A DNA stretch of 64,000 bases from Macrotis lagotis (taxonomy: Eukaryota; Chordata; Mammalia; Peramelemorphia; Peramelidae): assembly GCF_037893015.1 (NCBI RefSeq), contig NC_133658.1:252532518-252596517 (forward strand), read 5' to 3'. Of this stretch, positions 31,426 to 42,275 are shown one piece after another. Numbering within the stretch: the first letter of the stretch is position 1; the number at the start of each line of letters is the position of its first letter. Position numbers and translations under genes: made by a program. Under the pieces are notes generated by a model. That model saw only the letters and a list, made by a program, of their open reading frames with translations, was not told the origin of the DNA and ran no database searches.

Positions 31426-31499
31426 AATTCAAATCCCTGAGCAACTGGAGAACAATTCAATACTGAAGGTTATACTGTGTGGATATATTGATAGATTCT

Positions 31500-31615
31500 T
31501 TTAGTTGGAAGGTACTCCAGAGATCTATTCTATCCCCTCATTTTACAGGAGAAAGAAACTGAGGCTTAAAGGGAAGAAGTGATGGACCTAAGGTTGTACA
31601 GTGTATTAATAATCT
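31500..31615 (+). repeat. MIR3-like fragment
   Basis: TTTAGTTGGAAGGTACTCC, CCCTCATTTTACAGGAG and AAACTGAGGCTTAAAGGG. Confidence 0.6.
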
Positions 31616-31851
31616 TGTCTTCTTCAGTAGCTTGCTCCCTCTATCATCCCTACTCTTGGACTAATCTTCAATCTCTCTCTATGCATTGTCTGCTTCCCTG
31701 CTGCTTATATACATGTCCATTAGCCTCATAAAAAAAGAAAAAAGCCAAATCTACATTTTGTCTCTCCATTCTTTCTAGCTGTCACTCTACAATTCTTTTT
31801 TCCTTTTGTAGTTGAACTCCTTGACAAGACCATCTACAACCAGTGTCTTTT
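31616..31851 (+). repeat. L2 ORF2 fragment, sense
   Basis: TTTTGTAGTTGAACTCCTTG followed by CAAGACCATCTACAACCAGTG matches the same L2 region seen better at 54990-55040. Confidence 0.6.
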
Positions 31852-32017
31852 TTGTTTGTTTGTTTGTTTGTTAGGTTTTTGCAAGGCAGACAGGGTTAAA
31901 TGTCTTGCCCAAGGCCACACAACTAGGTAATTATTAAGTGTCTGAGGCCGTATTTGAACTCAGGTACTCCTGACTCCAGGGCTGGTGCTCTAGCCACTGT
32001 GCCACCTAGCTGCCCCT
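31852..32017 (-). repeat. SINE-A, antisense
   Basis: TTTGTTTGTTTG run, GGTTTTTGCAAGGCAGACAGG, ATTATTAAGTGTCTGAGGC, head CCACTGTGCCACCTAGCTG. It forms an inverted pair with the sense piece at 32030. Confidence 0.9.
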
Positions 32018-32029
32018 CTCCTTCTTTTC

Positions 32030-32103
32030 AAATCCAGCCTCAGACACTTAATAAATGCCTAGCTGTGTGACCTTGGGCCTCTTGCCTTGAAAAAAATAAA
32101 AAA
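32030..32103 (+). repeat. SINE-A 3' fragment, sense
   Basis: CAAATCCAGCCTCAGACAC, TAATAAATGCCTAGCTGTG, GCCTCTTGCCTTGAAAAAA. Only the 3' half is present, with an internal deletion in the CACTTAACCC region. Confidence 0.8.
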
Positions 32104-32249
32104 AATTCTTTGTTTCTCTCTCACTGCCCATATCTAATAGGTTTCCAAGTTAATACTACTTTCATAATATATAATATAATATATAATACATAATAACTTT
32201 CATAATAATTTGGGGCATATTGGTATTTAGGGAGAACTAGCATTTTTGG
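32104..32249. other. AT-rich spacer with ATATAAT repeats
   Basis: Degenerate ATAATATATAATATAATA run at about 32165-32200; otherwise unassigned. Confidence 0.5.
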
Positions 32250-32738
32250 AGCAAGGGCTACTGAACCCTTTTCAGGGTTGCTTTCTACCTTTGGTGTCCA
32301 CCTGCCACCCAATACTGACCTGTGGCTCCAAAAAGATATAACATGCTCAGCAGCCACAACTGGTTAACTGTTTTGATAAATGGGCTAATCCATGTTGAGG
32401 GTAACCGATGAGACTCAGACCCACTGGTGAGTTGGGGGGTATCTATCTCGAGATATCCTAGGCAGAATAGGTGGATGTGAACAATTTGTTCCAACAGGGA
32501 ACAGGGGCCTTTGAAACACTTAGAACTTAGACATTGAAGACTCCAATGTCATTCACTGTATCTGGGACCATTGACAGTCATCTTGTCTGGAACTTTGATA
32601 ACTCTGGAAGAGAAAGGGAGACCCTATGACTCTGCCTCACTTAAATCCAGTTTATGCATGAATCAGAAGACATCACTCATACCCCTACATGGTAATGCTA
32701 TTTTGGTCCTCATTGAAAAATGAAAAACATCAACATTG
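32250..32738 (+). repeat. composite repeat with a SINE-C-type 3' end
   Basis: GGCTCCAAAAAGATATAACA, TGGGCTAATCCATGTTGAGG, GGTGAGTTGGGGGGTATC, then GGAACTTTGATAACTCTGG, CTTAAATCCAGTTTATGC and ATTTTGGTCCTCATTGAAAA. It shares both modules with 27165-27372. Confidence 0.65.
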
Positions 32739-32744
32739 TATGTG

Positions 32745-33355
32745 CCTTCTTCTCTCCTTTGACATTGCCACCATCTTGGTGCAGATTCTCTTCCTCTCAT
32801 GGTCTGCCTAACACAAGTTTCTTCCCACTCTAATTCATTTTCATCTCAGCTGTCAAATTGATCTTCTTAAAAACATAAGTCTGATCATATCAGTGAACTC
32901 CAATGATTCCCTTATATCCAGAATCAAAAATAAAATCTTCCAGGGTTTTTAAAGCCCTTCAAAATCTGATCTCTTTATACCTTTCCAGTCTTCTTATGCC
33001 TTGTTCTCCTTCAGTCCTCCTATGATTCACTGGTGGTAGCCATACTATTCTTTCCATAAATACTAATGCCTGACTCTAATCTTTTTCACTGGCTCTTCCT
33101 GAAACTCTCTCCCCCTTCATCTCTAGTCCTAGCTTCCCCAGGTTCTGCTCAAACCCCTCTGTCCCCCTGATCATCAGTGATACAATTTATCCTGTAAGTA
33201 GTTTGTTTTGCCTAATTGTTTGCATATTGTATATTGTCTTCTCCATTAGACTGTGAGAGCATGGGCTTTTACTTTATTAGTATTATTTTTTGGTATCTCC
33301 ATTAGCACAGGGTCTGACTCTGGGTAGGTGATTAATAAATATTTGTTGATTTTAT
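32745..33355 (+). repeat. L2 3' half, sense
   Basis: ACATTGCCACCATCTTGGTG, GTCTGATCATATCAGTGAAC, CCTTTCCAGTCTTCTTATGC, CCTGTAAGTAGTTTGTTTTGC, CATTAGACTGTGAGAGCATG and AATAAATATTTGTTGATT. Nearly continuous; frame broken. Confidence 0.9.
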
Positions 33356-33536
33356 TTTATTATAAGTGGGTCTTAGTTCCTTTTGAAGACTATAGGGAGG
33401 TGTGCCCATCTCCTCCAGCACCTGGGTGGGCACAATGGAGGTGGCCAGTAGAGCCTCACTCTTATCTAGTTGTCCACCTGAACTATGGTGTAGCCTGAGT
33501 TTAAATACCATTTCTGTTACTTGTTGCCTATGATGA

Positions 33537-33866
33537 TAATAATGTTTGTCCTTCATTCTTGAAGAAGGTCATGACATCAGGGAGGTGATGCCATGACAAG
33601 CTCATGAATTGGATTTGAGTGAAGGGGTGTTGTGCTACATCACCAGCCTTACTTTCTCCTCCAGAATCATCTGGGTCCAATGGCCAGATATGGATTAGGA
33701 CAACTGGAGATGGCCCTGGATGTGAGGCAATCAGGGTTAAGTGACTTTGGTCCCCAGGGTCACACAGCTAATTACTCTGTCCAATGCCTGAAGCCAGATT
33801 CGAACTCCGGTCCTCCTGACTCTAAGGTCAGTGCTCGATCCAGTGCACACTCAGCTGCCCTATTGC
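33537..33866 (-). repeat. SINE-C, antisense, near full length
   Basis: TTTGTCCTTCATTCTTGAAG (tail), TGAATTGGATTTGAGTG, GGGTCCAATGGCCAGATATG, GGGTTAAGTGACTTTGG, TTCGAACTCCGGTCCTCC and head CACACTCAGCTGCCC. It seems to split an old MIR (33480-33536 and 33895-33955). Confidence 0.85.
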
Positions 33867-33959
33867 TGCCTAGGAGACCATCTGCTTCCTGCTTGGGAGG
33901 ATTTGACCTAGATGCCCTCTGAGGTGTCTTTCAGCTCTAAATCTATGATGCTCTCAAAA

Positions 33960-34330
33960 TGTGTCTTGGTCATCTCCACCTTCCTAGATGGTGTCCTGAC
34001 TGAAAGCTCTGGTCGAGGGAGACTCATTGGAGGGTGTAGAGGTGGTTGCTACAGGGCTGGGGGAGGAGAATCCATGAGTTGGGTATTTTAACAAGTGCTG
34101 GCCCGACTTGGGCAGGAGTTGAGTAGGAGGCTGAGCCGAAGTCCAGGACCATGAGTCATGGTGAGGAGGAGGGAGAAGGGCCAGGCGAATTCCCCTTTTA
34201 GCCTGCCAGGGCAGTGTTGGGAAGTGGGCTGAGGACTGGATAGGGGAGTCTTATTTGAGGATACTGGCGCCGCGTTCTGAGGCCAAGAAGAACATAGAAG
34301 AGAATTGCTGATCTTGGTCATGGGGATGTG
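33960..34330. promoter_or_regulatory. GC-rich block with palindromic AP-1 site
   Basis: Repeat-free, retains several CpGs (for example TGGCGCCGCG at 34265-34274). ACCATGAGTCATGGT at 34148-34162 is a perfect odd palindrome around TGAGTCA. Regulatory role is inference. Confidence 0.3.
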
Positions 34331-34574
34331 AGATCCCTGAGTACAGGACTGGGAGTCATAGGACCTGAGTTCTAAAGTCCTCTCCAGTTCTAAATTCTCT
34401 TTCTGAGGATGAGAGTAAGGTCCTATTAGACCTGAAATAGTTCTGGCCTGGAACCTCCCTACTACAAGTGAGCTGAGAACCCTACAATAAAACTCTGATG
34501 GGGTGACATTTGTCTCACACTAATTCCTACCTCAGTTTCCCCAGTCTGTCCCCTGCTCCCAGCAGGGGATACCT

Positions 34575-34765
34575 GAAGGTGTTAGAGCTCTGAATTTAGA
34601 ATAAGGAAACCTGGATTGTATTTCTTGCTGGAGCACCAAGTGCCTGAAATTTCTTCCAGTCTCAATTTCCTCCTCTGAAAAATGGGATAATGGGATATAT
34701 ATGACTTATTTTACACTTTGTTGTGAAGAAAGCATTTAGTATACTTTCAAGAACTATGGAAGTAT
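34575..34765 (+). repeat. MIR, sense
   Basis: TTAGAATAAGGAAACCTGG, CAATTTCCTCCTCTGAAAAATG and a 3' part GTTGTGAAGAAAGCATTTAG. 34331-34574 to the left is unassigned. Confidence 0.65.
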
Positions 34766-34864
34766 GACTTAGGGGAAGATACAATCTGGAATTGAAAGGG
34801 CATGTAAAGATATCTACTTAAGTCAGGGTGCAGAGTGACTTGTCCATGGGTAGGGGAAGGTAAG

Positions 34865-35115
34865 GGAAAAAGAATTTATTAAGTGCCTACAATTTATCAG
34901 ATGCTAGGCTAAGGACTTTACACCTATTATCTTATTTGATTCTCACAACTTGGGAAGTAAGTGCTATCATAATTATTCCCATTTTACAGATGGGGAAACT
35001 GAGGAGGCAATAGTGAAATGACTTGCCAAGGGTCACACAGTTAGTCACTGAGACAGGATTTGAACTCTGATATTCCTGACTTCAGGTGCAGCTCTCTATC
35101 AAGAACCTTATAGGC
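34865..35115 (-). repeat. MIR, antisense
   Basis: AATTTATTAAGTGCCTACAA, CACCTATTATCTTATTTGATTC, CCCATTTTACAGATGGGGAA, CAAGGGTCACACAGTTAG, TTTGAACTCTGATATTCC. Confidence 0.85.
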
Positions 35116-35189
35116 CCTTGATAGCCTTACTGGTGGGTGGCAGGACCTCTAATTTCAAACCCAGTGCCCTTCTACCATATCCATTATTA

Positions 35190-36355
35190 TTAACAAAATG
35201 CAGATAACAATCTCCTTTTTAATCATGCCTCATATGACATCCCTTACAATGCTCAGCCTTTGTAATTTCTTGTTTGTAAGGCTTGTACCCACTGTACAAT
35301 TCCCTATTGCCCTTTGAGTGATTTTCAACTTCAGTTCTTGGAACATGATAGCATTATATGACTCACAGACATATGGCATCACAGGAAGAACATTGGTGCT
35401 TAGAAGCTGGGCCTTTGTTTTGGGGGGAAGCTTTGGAGAATTAAAAAACCAAAAACCAACAAAAAAAAAAGAACCTCATACAGTTTCTCAGGGTAAAGCA
35501 TTCCACTCTCCTATATTCAGTTCTACCTCTCTGTCCAATGACAGTGTTTGTCTCAGATGTGAGTACATAACAGACCCACATATACAGCTGGATACAATCA
35601 ATAGGATCTTAATCTTACTTGGTGCCAAATTCTGAACTTATCCATTTAGTTTTTCCCATATAGATAGACCAAACTCTCAAGAGTAACGATAGATCTGATG
35701 TGAGAGTCTCTGTCTTTACTGTTGAGGCTTGATGCAATGGGCACAAGTGTTATCCATAACTGGGAGCATTTGAAGGATCTCGCCTCATATAAAACATCCC
35801 ATTTTGACTTGAACTCTTTTCTGATCTCCTCTGTGATAGTGGTGATCACCTTTGTAGCTAGGATTTATTTCCATGTTTTTTTCCTGCCTGCATCAATAAG
35901 TGTGATGGTTAACAACTGGCTCTCTAGGGGGAAAAATGTACCTAAAACATACTTTTAAGTTTCATTTGCATTATTAACATTTTCTCCATCACTTTTTTAA
36001 AGTCTAGAAAATGAACAGAAGACTAAATTAAAGCCCTGATTTGTAGTAATTGCTTATTTTTGAGGTGTTAATGCTCATAATGAAAATTTAACAATCAGCT
36101 CAAATTGGCTCCAGCACTCCAATTGGCTCCTTGAACAATGTTATCTTTGTTAAAATGGAATTTTAAGAATCCATATTTTAGCTTGGAAGGATTTGCAAGA
36201 ACATTTTTATAAAAGTTATAATCAAAGACATTTCAGATAAAAATTACAAGATGGGTTGTTCAAAAAGCAAGAGTGAGGGATGGTCAATGAACAACCTGAA
36301 GGCTCTATAACTTCACAAAGTCAAAAGAAATTGAGACAAAGTCCCTGCATATTTA
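35190..36355. other. AT-rich stretch, mostly unassigned
   Basis: 35225-35320 (CCTCATATGACATCCC) may be L3/CR1-tail debris. 35640-35960 has a protein-like look on the minus strand (a 67-codon frame) that could be old LINE coding sequence, but I cannot name it. 35960-36355 shows nothing. Confidence 0.35.
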
Positions 36356-36359
36356 CTAG

Positions 36360-36590
36360 ATTAGGTGGCACAGGGGAGTGAGCACTGGACCAGGAGACAG
36401 TGAGGTCTGAGTTAGAACCCAGTTTCAGGCACTTAACTAGTGTATGATTCTGGGCAAGTCACTCAACCTCTACTTCAAATTCCTCATCTGTAAAGTGGGA
36501 ATAATAATAGTATCTACCTCCCAGGGTATAAGATGAGTTAATATTTGTAAAGCACTTTGCAAATCTTAAAACACTATACAAATTCTAGGT
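36360..36590 (+). repeat. MIR, sense
   Basis: GGTGGCACAGGGGAGTGAGC, GTATGATTCTGGGCAAGTC, TACCTCCCAGGGTATAAGATG, GTAAAGCACTTTGCAAATC. Confidence 0.85.
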
Positions 36591-36616
36591 ATTATTATTA
36601 TTATTATTATTATTAT
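36591..36616. repeat. (ATT)n microsatellite
   Basis: Short ATT run grown from the MIR 3' end. Confidence 0.9.
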
Positions 36617-37021
36617 GGTAAATTTAAGGGAGGACCCAGACAAGTGTTTCAAAGGATAGGAAAGCATGTGTCTCCACCATTGGAAGGAATATCCATGATG
36701 ATGAGATCACAGATTCATAACTGGAGTATTAACTAATAAAATCACTTCCCAGCCATTCTCATAGCCTTATTTTGAGAACTGAGAAAGATATTAATATGAA
36801 AATAATTTGTCAACCACAATATATAAATGTCAGTTCTTAGACTTTCTTTTCTCTTTCCCAGCCTATTCTCACCTCCCTCTTTGTAAACCTATTGGCAATA
36901 CACAACAGTCAGCCTTATTTGCATTAAAGTATAGATAGTCATTTAAAACATCTATCAGGAGCACTTACATTTTACCAGGTGAGATAGTTTTAAGGTAAAG
37001 TAGGATTTCAGGCACTTATGA
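36617..37021. other. no recognised feature
   Basis: AT-rich, single-copy-looking. Confidence 0.35.
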
Positions 37022-37033
37022 GAAAATAATGGG

Positions 37034-37209
37034 GGGGGTGGCTAGGTGGCATAGTGGATAAAGCACTGGCCTTGGAGTCAGGAGTACCTGGGTTCAAATC
37101 CGGTCTCAGACACTTAATAATTACCTAGCTGTGTGGCCTTGGGCAAGCCACTTAACCCCATTGCCCTGCAAAAAACTGAAAAACAAAACAAAAAAAACAA
37201 AAACAAAAC
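37034..37209 (+). repeat. SINE-A with 12-bp target-site duplication
   Basis: Sense copy GGTGGCTAGGTGGCATAGTGG through CCATTGCCCTGCAAAAAAC, then a long A-rich tail with C and G interruptions. GAAAATAATGGG flanks it at 37022-37033 and 37210-37221. Little diverged, so relatively recent. Confidence 0.95.
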
Positions 37210-37221
37210 GAAAATAATGGG

Positions 37222-37859
37222 AAAGGAAGGTATGTGGAAGGTCTTGAGAAGTCTTTGTTGAGTCCTTGAAAGACCATATACCCTATGAGTAAGTTCGGTT
37301 CCAATGTCTGACCTATTTTCTCCTTACTCCAAACTGCTGTACCACATTGATTATGTTCTCTAAGGTCATCAGTAGGTATGTGTTGTCTGGTCACACCAGC
37401 TTTGTTACCCTATGACCACAGCCTGTTAATAAAGCAGGGGTGGAGGGTGGGGTGGGTCCCCTTCTGTCACCCAAGGCCTTCAACACTAATTCACCCCATA
37501 TCCCCAGGCCTAGGAGGAAGACAAAGCCCCTTTCATGACAGCATATCTCTACCATCCCCCTCTGCTTCTAGTCCCTCCTGTCTGGTGAGGATGCTGATAT
37601 AGCAGAGCCTGTCTTAGAAAATGAAAGTAGCAGGTTCGACAGTCATCCAAGCTTTGCTGTTTCTGAGGGGAGCTGAGCAATATTGGTCTAGATTTAGGCA
37701 AGAAGGTCAAGAGAGAAAGGCACCTTTCATTGCTCAGATCCTTATCCCTCAGATCCATCACCAGGTCATTCTGAGGGAAGACAGACCCTCATATTTATGG
37801 CAAATAGATGCTATTTCTCACATGCAACATTCTATTTTTCAGTATTCTTAACTTTTCTT
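37222..37859. other. repeat-poor sequence
   Basis: C-rich centre (37440-37600) with no CpG cluster. Overlapping short frames on both strands, none convincing. Confidence 0.4.
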
Positions 37860-38340
37860 CAGGCTGCTCATATTCGGAATGTACTCAATTTACCTCTCCT
37901 TATATCTAGATTCTTTTAAAGATCAGCAAGAATGTCTCCTTCTAGGAAGTACTTCCTGATTCCTCCCACCTCACCCCCAAATAGTAGTTCCTTCTCCCCC
38001 ATCAAAAAATCATCTTGAATTTATTTTTTATCTATATCTACATTTATCTATTTATATCCCTCTATCTAGGTCAGCAGCTATAGCTATATATACTCATCTA
38101 CAACTATATCATCTATAGCCATATCTGAATATTCATCATATCTCTTTTTATTTCTATCTATGCCTTTACCTATAAATTTATCCCTCTATCATCTACCTCT
38201 ATATCTCTTTCATCTCTATCTATTGTTTGTGTATAAGTATTTGTGTGTGTATGTGTGTTGTGTATGTGTTGTTTTACCTGATAGAATCTAAATTCTTTGA
38301 GGGAAGAGCATCTTCCTCTTTGCATCCTCAGTGGCTACAG
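37860..38340 (+). repeat. L2 3' end with internal (TCTA)n expansion
   Basis: GAATGTCTCCTTCTAGGAAG, then CTTCCTGATTCCTCCC, a degenerate TCTATC/TATCTA tract at about 38025-38225, and the tail ATAGAATCTAAATTCTTTGAGG, CATCCTCAGTGGC. Confidence 0.7.
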
Positions 38341-38544
38341 ATTTACAGTAAGTAATCTTCCAGACTTGGCTGCCATGATGTCTCATCTGCTCCCTCCATC
38401 TCCCATTCCTTTGTCTTTCTTCCTCCTTCCTCCTTCCTCCTCTCACTCCTTCTCTTTCTCCTCTTCCTCCTCCTGGGCTTCCACTGAAGGGAGGGGCCCA
38501 GACCAGTTCATTCCTCTGCTTTCTACTTTTCTATTCCCTTTTAT
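38341..38544. other. pyrimidine-rich tract
   Basis: TCC/TTCCTCC-rich from 38400 to 38480; no recognised element. Confidence 0.5.
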
Positions 38545-38705
38545 CATTTTTTCCCATTAGAACATAAGGTCTTCGAAGGCAAGAAGTGACTTTCTTTTTA
38601 ACTTGTATTGTTATTACAGGCACTTTAGCATAATGTTACTTGGCACATAATAAAACTTAAATATATTCTTGGTGCCTTGCCTAATAAATATGTTGTTGGT
38701 TGATT
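38545..38705 (+). repeat. L2 tail fragment, sense
   Basis: ATTAGAACATAAGGTCTTCG, GCACTTTAGCATAATGTTAC, TTGGCACATAATAAAACTTAA, AATAAATATGTTGTTGG. Confidence 0.75.
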
Positions 38706-38719
38706 GAAATGGCATCTTG

Positions 38720-38840
38720 ATCCAGTCGAAAGAAGAATGGGTTTGGAATGAAAGAATCAGAGAACACCAGCACTACTACCTATTAGCTGTTTGACCTTTG
38801 GCCAATATTCACTTTCCCTTTCCAGGCCTTAGCCATTCTC
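38720..38840 (+). repeat. MIR fragment, sense
   Basis: GGGTTTGGAATGAAAGAATC, TATTAGCTGTTTGACC and CTTTCCAGGCCTTAG. 38860-39184 beyond it is AT-rich and unassigned. Confidence 0.55.
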
Positions 38841-39184
38841 TGTCTGTCTGTCTGTTTTTATTTTAAACATTTTGGAAAGAACATTACTGTATAATTAAAG
38901 AGGACAGAAAACACTAATTGCAACACACTCCTTGCTTGGCATCCATGCAACTTGCGGGAATTTGAGAAATATATCTAATATATGGAGCAAAGGTAGTACT
39001 TCCTATCCTGTCTAAGGACCCTGAAGTTATAACTGTGCAGTGCTAGACCAGCCAAGGAAGAAAGGTAGTTACTATCTAAAAGGGGCAGTTGTTAGCCAGT
39101 CAAAGCAGATCTGGTGACCCCAGGGAAGCTGGGCAGAGGGCAGCTAGCTATTCCTTAGGATAGCTACAGTTTCCAAGGGGCAGT

Positions 39185-39495
39185 TAGTGGTGCAGTGTGG
39201 CTAGATCACTGACTTTGGAGTCAAGAGGATGGGATTTTGAATCTAGCTTCAGATGCTTGTCACTTACTAGCTGTGTGACCCTGGGCAAGTCACTTAACCC
39301 TGATTTCCTCATATCCATGGCCATTTCCAGTCATCCTGATTCATATCTGGCCATTGGATCTTAGATGACTCTGGAGGAGGATGACTTAGCACCCCCCCCC
39401 ACTCAAATCCAATTCATGTGCTTGTCAAGGTATCACTTCCCTGATGTTGTGGTCTTCTTCCAGGAGTGAAGCACAAACAGCAACAACACAGTTTC
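39185..39495 (+). repeat. SINE-C, sense, full length
   Basis: GTTAGTGGTGCAGTGTGGC, GTGTGACCCTGGGCAAGTC, CATATCTGGCCATTGGATC, CACTCAAATCCAATTCATG, TGATGTTGTGGTCTTCTTCC and a tail AAGCACAAACAGCAACAACA. A C-run at 39392-39401 lies inside. Confidence 0.9.
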
Positions 39496-39827
39496 CAAGA
39501 CACAACTCTGTTTACATACATACCAAAATGCTATTAAGTCAATGTCATTCAGGATCCTGACCATGATTATGCCAAACACAGAGGACCAAATGAACAATCA
39601 AATTCCTATCTTCTTACTGGTGGCAAAGCAGTAGTCACCCTAAAGCCAGCCCCTTCCTGCCTGTTTAGCTCTCCAGGGTCCTGGCCCCTCAGGCTCACAA
39701 TCCTCCCTCTTCCCTTCCCTAGCACCTTCTAAGGTACCACCTCTGAATCTTACTTTCCAGGTCTTTAAAATTAGAGGAATTGGTCTAAATCCAGTATCAT
39801 TAATCTGGATTCTGTGAAGTTGTTGGT
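39496..39827. other. no recognised feature
   Basis: Mixed composition; the last 70 bases show weak MIR-tail resemblance (TTTAAAATTAGAGGAATTGG). Confidence 0.35.
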
Positions 39828-39828
39828 T

Positions 39829-39847
39829 TTATATATATATATATATA
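39829..39847. repeat. (TA)n run
   Basis: Short TA dinucleotide tract. Confidence 0.85.
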
Positions 39848-39849
39848 AA

Positions 39850-40500
39850 TTTAATTTCTGCTTCTTGCATTTACATAGTATCCCTATATGTACCCATGAG
39901 TCCTTCCACCTGCTCTCTCTTCTCCTAGTCATCTCATATGAAAAATAAAATTTTTTTTGGAGAAGGAAAAAAAGTAAGCAGAACTGATCACACCATTGAA
40001 AAAGTCAGAAAACATGAGCAATATGTAACACCTGTGGGCCTCCCACCTCCACAAAGGGGTGAATTAAGTTAGGGATTTTTTTTTCATATTGCTTCATTCC
40101 AGTCCTATTTGAGCTTTATTTGTTACATTTACTTTTGATTTTTTGATAGAGCTTTCTTCCTTTCACAAAATTACATTTTGATAACTTTACTTCAATATAA
40201 TTGGCTTCCTGTGTAATCTTTTGTATTTTTTTTTTTTTAGGTTTTTGCAGGGCAATGAGGTTAAGTAACTTGCCCAAGGTCACACAGCTAGGTGGTTAGT
40301 AAGTGTCTGATGCTGGATTTGAACTCAGGTCCTCCTGACTCCAGGGCTGGTGCTCTATCCATTGTACTACCTAGCTGCCCCAATCTTATGTATTTTATTT
40401 TATGCATTTAAGAATATTATTCTGAAAATAGGTTTCCATAGGTTTTCCCATTCTGTAACTGGGATTCATGTCACAGAAAAGGTTTCTGAAACCCTGGATG
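39850..40500. repeat. older interspersed repeats split by SINE-A
   Basis: 39850-40060 (AAAAAAAGTAAGCAGAACTG, TATGTAACACCTGTGGGCC) matches a stretch at 48715-48900, apparently an antisense L1-type 3' end. 40130-40230 and 40382-40500 (TTATTCTGAAAATAGGTTTCC) belong to another old repeat that recurs at 41760-41895 and, antisense, at 47045-47235. SINE-A lies between. Confidence 0.55.
40231..40381 (-). repeat. SINE-A with 15-bp target-site duplication
   Basis: Antisense copy; AATCTTTTGTATTTT at 40215-40229 and AATCTTATGTATTTT at 40382-40396 differ at one base. Confidence 0.93.
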
Positions 40501-40534
40501 AGAAGATCCCATTCAACTACAAGTCCTTTGTCTT

Positions 40535-40705
40535 ACTTTAAGGTTTATTGTGTGCTTTCCTCACAACAAACCCTAGGTGTTATCCCCATTTTACTGATGA
40601 GAATATCTAAATTTGGAAAATTTCAGTGAGGTTGCTAGAAAGATGGAATCTGAACCCTTATCTCCAAATTCTAAGCCTAATGACCTTTCTACTATATCAG
40701 GTTGT
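40535..40705 (-). repeat. MIR, antisense
   Basis: TCACAACAAACCCTAGGTG, TTATCCCCATTTTACTGATG, ATCTGAACCCTTATCTCC. Confidence 0.7.
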
Positions 40706-40719
40706 TCTGCCAATATTTC

Positions 40720-41160
40720 TCCCCATTTTCCTCCTCTCCCTAACCTCAGGCAGATCTGCCTGTGTGAGTCAAATGTGTAGATGGACAAGGGACCATTCCC
40801 GGAGCTTCCCCATCTCTTGCTCAGGGGTTGTCCCACACAGCTCTCTACTAACAACCTGCCTTTAAACGGGAATTGACTGCTTTGGCTGCTGGGGAAAGGA
40901 GACTCATCTCATTACCCAACAGAAAGGAGAAAGGTTGTGGGGGTTTGGGATGAGTCAGCTCTGGGCTAATTCTGCCTTGTGGTTCTCCTCCTCATATCTC
41001 TGGGCTGGGAGCTCCCCAGGCCAGGTGGCTTCAAGCCCAGGGTGACTCAGCAGGATATGCCCTAGACAGGAACCAACAAAGCAGAGACCTGGGCAAACCA
41101 CCAGCGCAGAGGGATAGCTGAAGGCTGGCAGAGGAAAAGGCAAGCCATCCTGGAAAAGTG
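40720..41160. promoter_or_regulatory. candidate enhancer with paired AP-1/NF-E2-like sites
   Basis: Repeat-free block. ATGAGTCAGC at 40950-40959 and GTGACTCAGCA at 41042-41052 both fit the MAF/NF-E2/NRF2 half-site (TGACTCAGC) and face each other about 85 bp apart. Motif evidence only. Confidence 0.35.
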
Positions 41161-41759
41161 GGTGTCTGGATCTGGGATACTTAATTGGGTAGAAAGAGTT
41201 TGGATTGGGGATCCAGGATGGCTGTCATTGAATTGGAGGATTATGGGTCTAGATCTGGACAGGACCTTGTTACTGTTGTTGAGGTGTTTCTGTTGTGTCT
41301 GACTTTTTCATGTTTATTGTTTGATGTTTATTGATTGCTTGATTGAACTCTGCTAAGAACATATTAGTCAAGAATAAACTTGGAGTCATAAGACTAGAAA
41401 GCCTTCGAGGGTGGTCCCAGGGACATGGATCCTCTGCTCAGTGACAAAGGCCACTTTAGACTAGTAGAAAGATCAGCAACAGAAGGTTGGCTGTGGGGTG
41501 ATGGTCAGAATAATAAAATCTACTAAAGTAGAGAAGTTCCAATAAAAGTAAAGGTCCTTATAGTATCATTGTTATTGTTTTAAATATCAGCAAGGAAACA
41601 TTAGGAAAACAGTAGGACTGGTTATAGTGTGAGAGCAGAGAATAGTAAATGGACAGGCCTCATACTGTCCCCCATATCCAGACCTTAACCTGAGGTCCTC
41701 AGACCTGTGGAAGGACTTCAGAGGAGGCTGTGAACTTGAATGAGGAAAAAATTGATCTC
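41161..41759. other. mostly unassigned
   Basis: A SINE-B tail trace (TGTTGTGTCTGACTTTTTC) is visible at 41290-41310; the rest is single-copy-looking. Confidence 0.4.
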
Positions 41760-41895
41760 TAACTGTAATTTATCATCTTCAATAATGAAATTTAAAAAAA
41801 AACAAAAGACATTATTCTGAGAAATAGTTTTATGGGTTTCCCCAGATTGCTAAAATGGTTCATGATATTAAAAAGGTTAAGAACACCTGACCTGA
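41760..41895 (+). repeat. old interspersed repeat (three copies in window)
   Basis: ACATTATTCTGAGAAATAG, GGGTTTCCCCAGATTGC and AAAAGGTTAAGAACACCTGA. Same family as 40382-40500 and, in antisense, 47045-47235. Family name unknown to me. Confidence 0.55.
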
Positions 41896-42104
41896 GGAAA
41901 CCCTCGGGCACTTTGGGTAAATCCTTTATGGAAAAAACAAAAATGGTATTACATGAATAATAGAGGATGAAGAAAAATGTAAAGGAGTTGTAATCTTCAT
42001 TGATCAAGATAGTAACTAAAGTAATGAGGTCACAGTCTGAACTATAAAAGCATTGAAATACTATTAAAAATGTTGAGAATGAGGTGGCTGGGCTAGATTC
42101 AGGT

Positions 42105-42275
42105 GTTAAGATTATAGATTTAGAGCTGGAAAGGATTTTAAAGGCCTTCTAATTCAACTCTCTCACTTTATATATAAGGAACCAGAGGCACAGGGACTTG
42201 TGCAAGCTCATGCAGGTTCTAAATAAAACAAAAAAAAAAAGGAAGAATTTGAATTTAGGTCCTCTAACTCCAAAA
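42105..42275 (+). repeat. MIR3-like repeat with internal poly-A
   Basis: GATTTAGAGCTGGAAAGG, TCTAATTCAACTCTCTC, GGAACCAGAGGCACAGGG, then an A-run at 42229-42240, then TTGAATTTAGGTCCTC. Confidence 0.65.
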
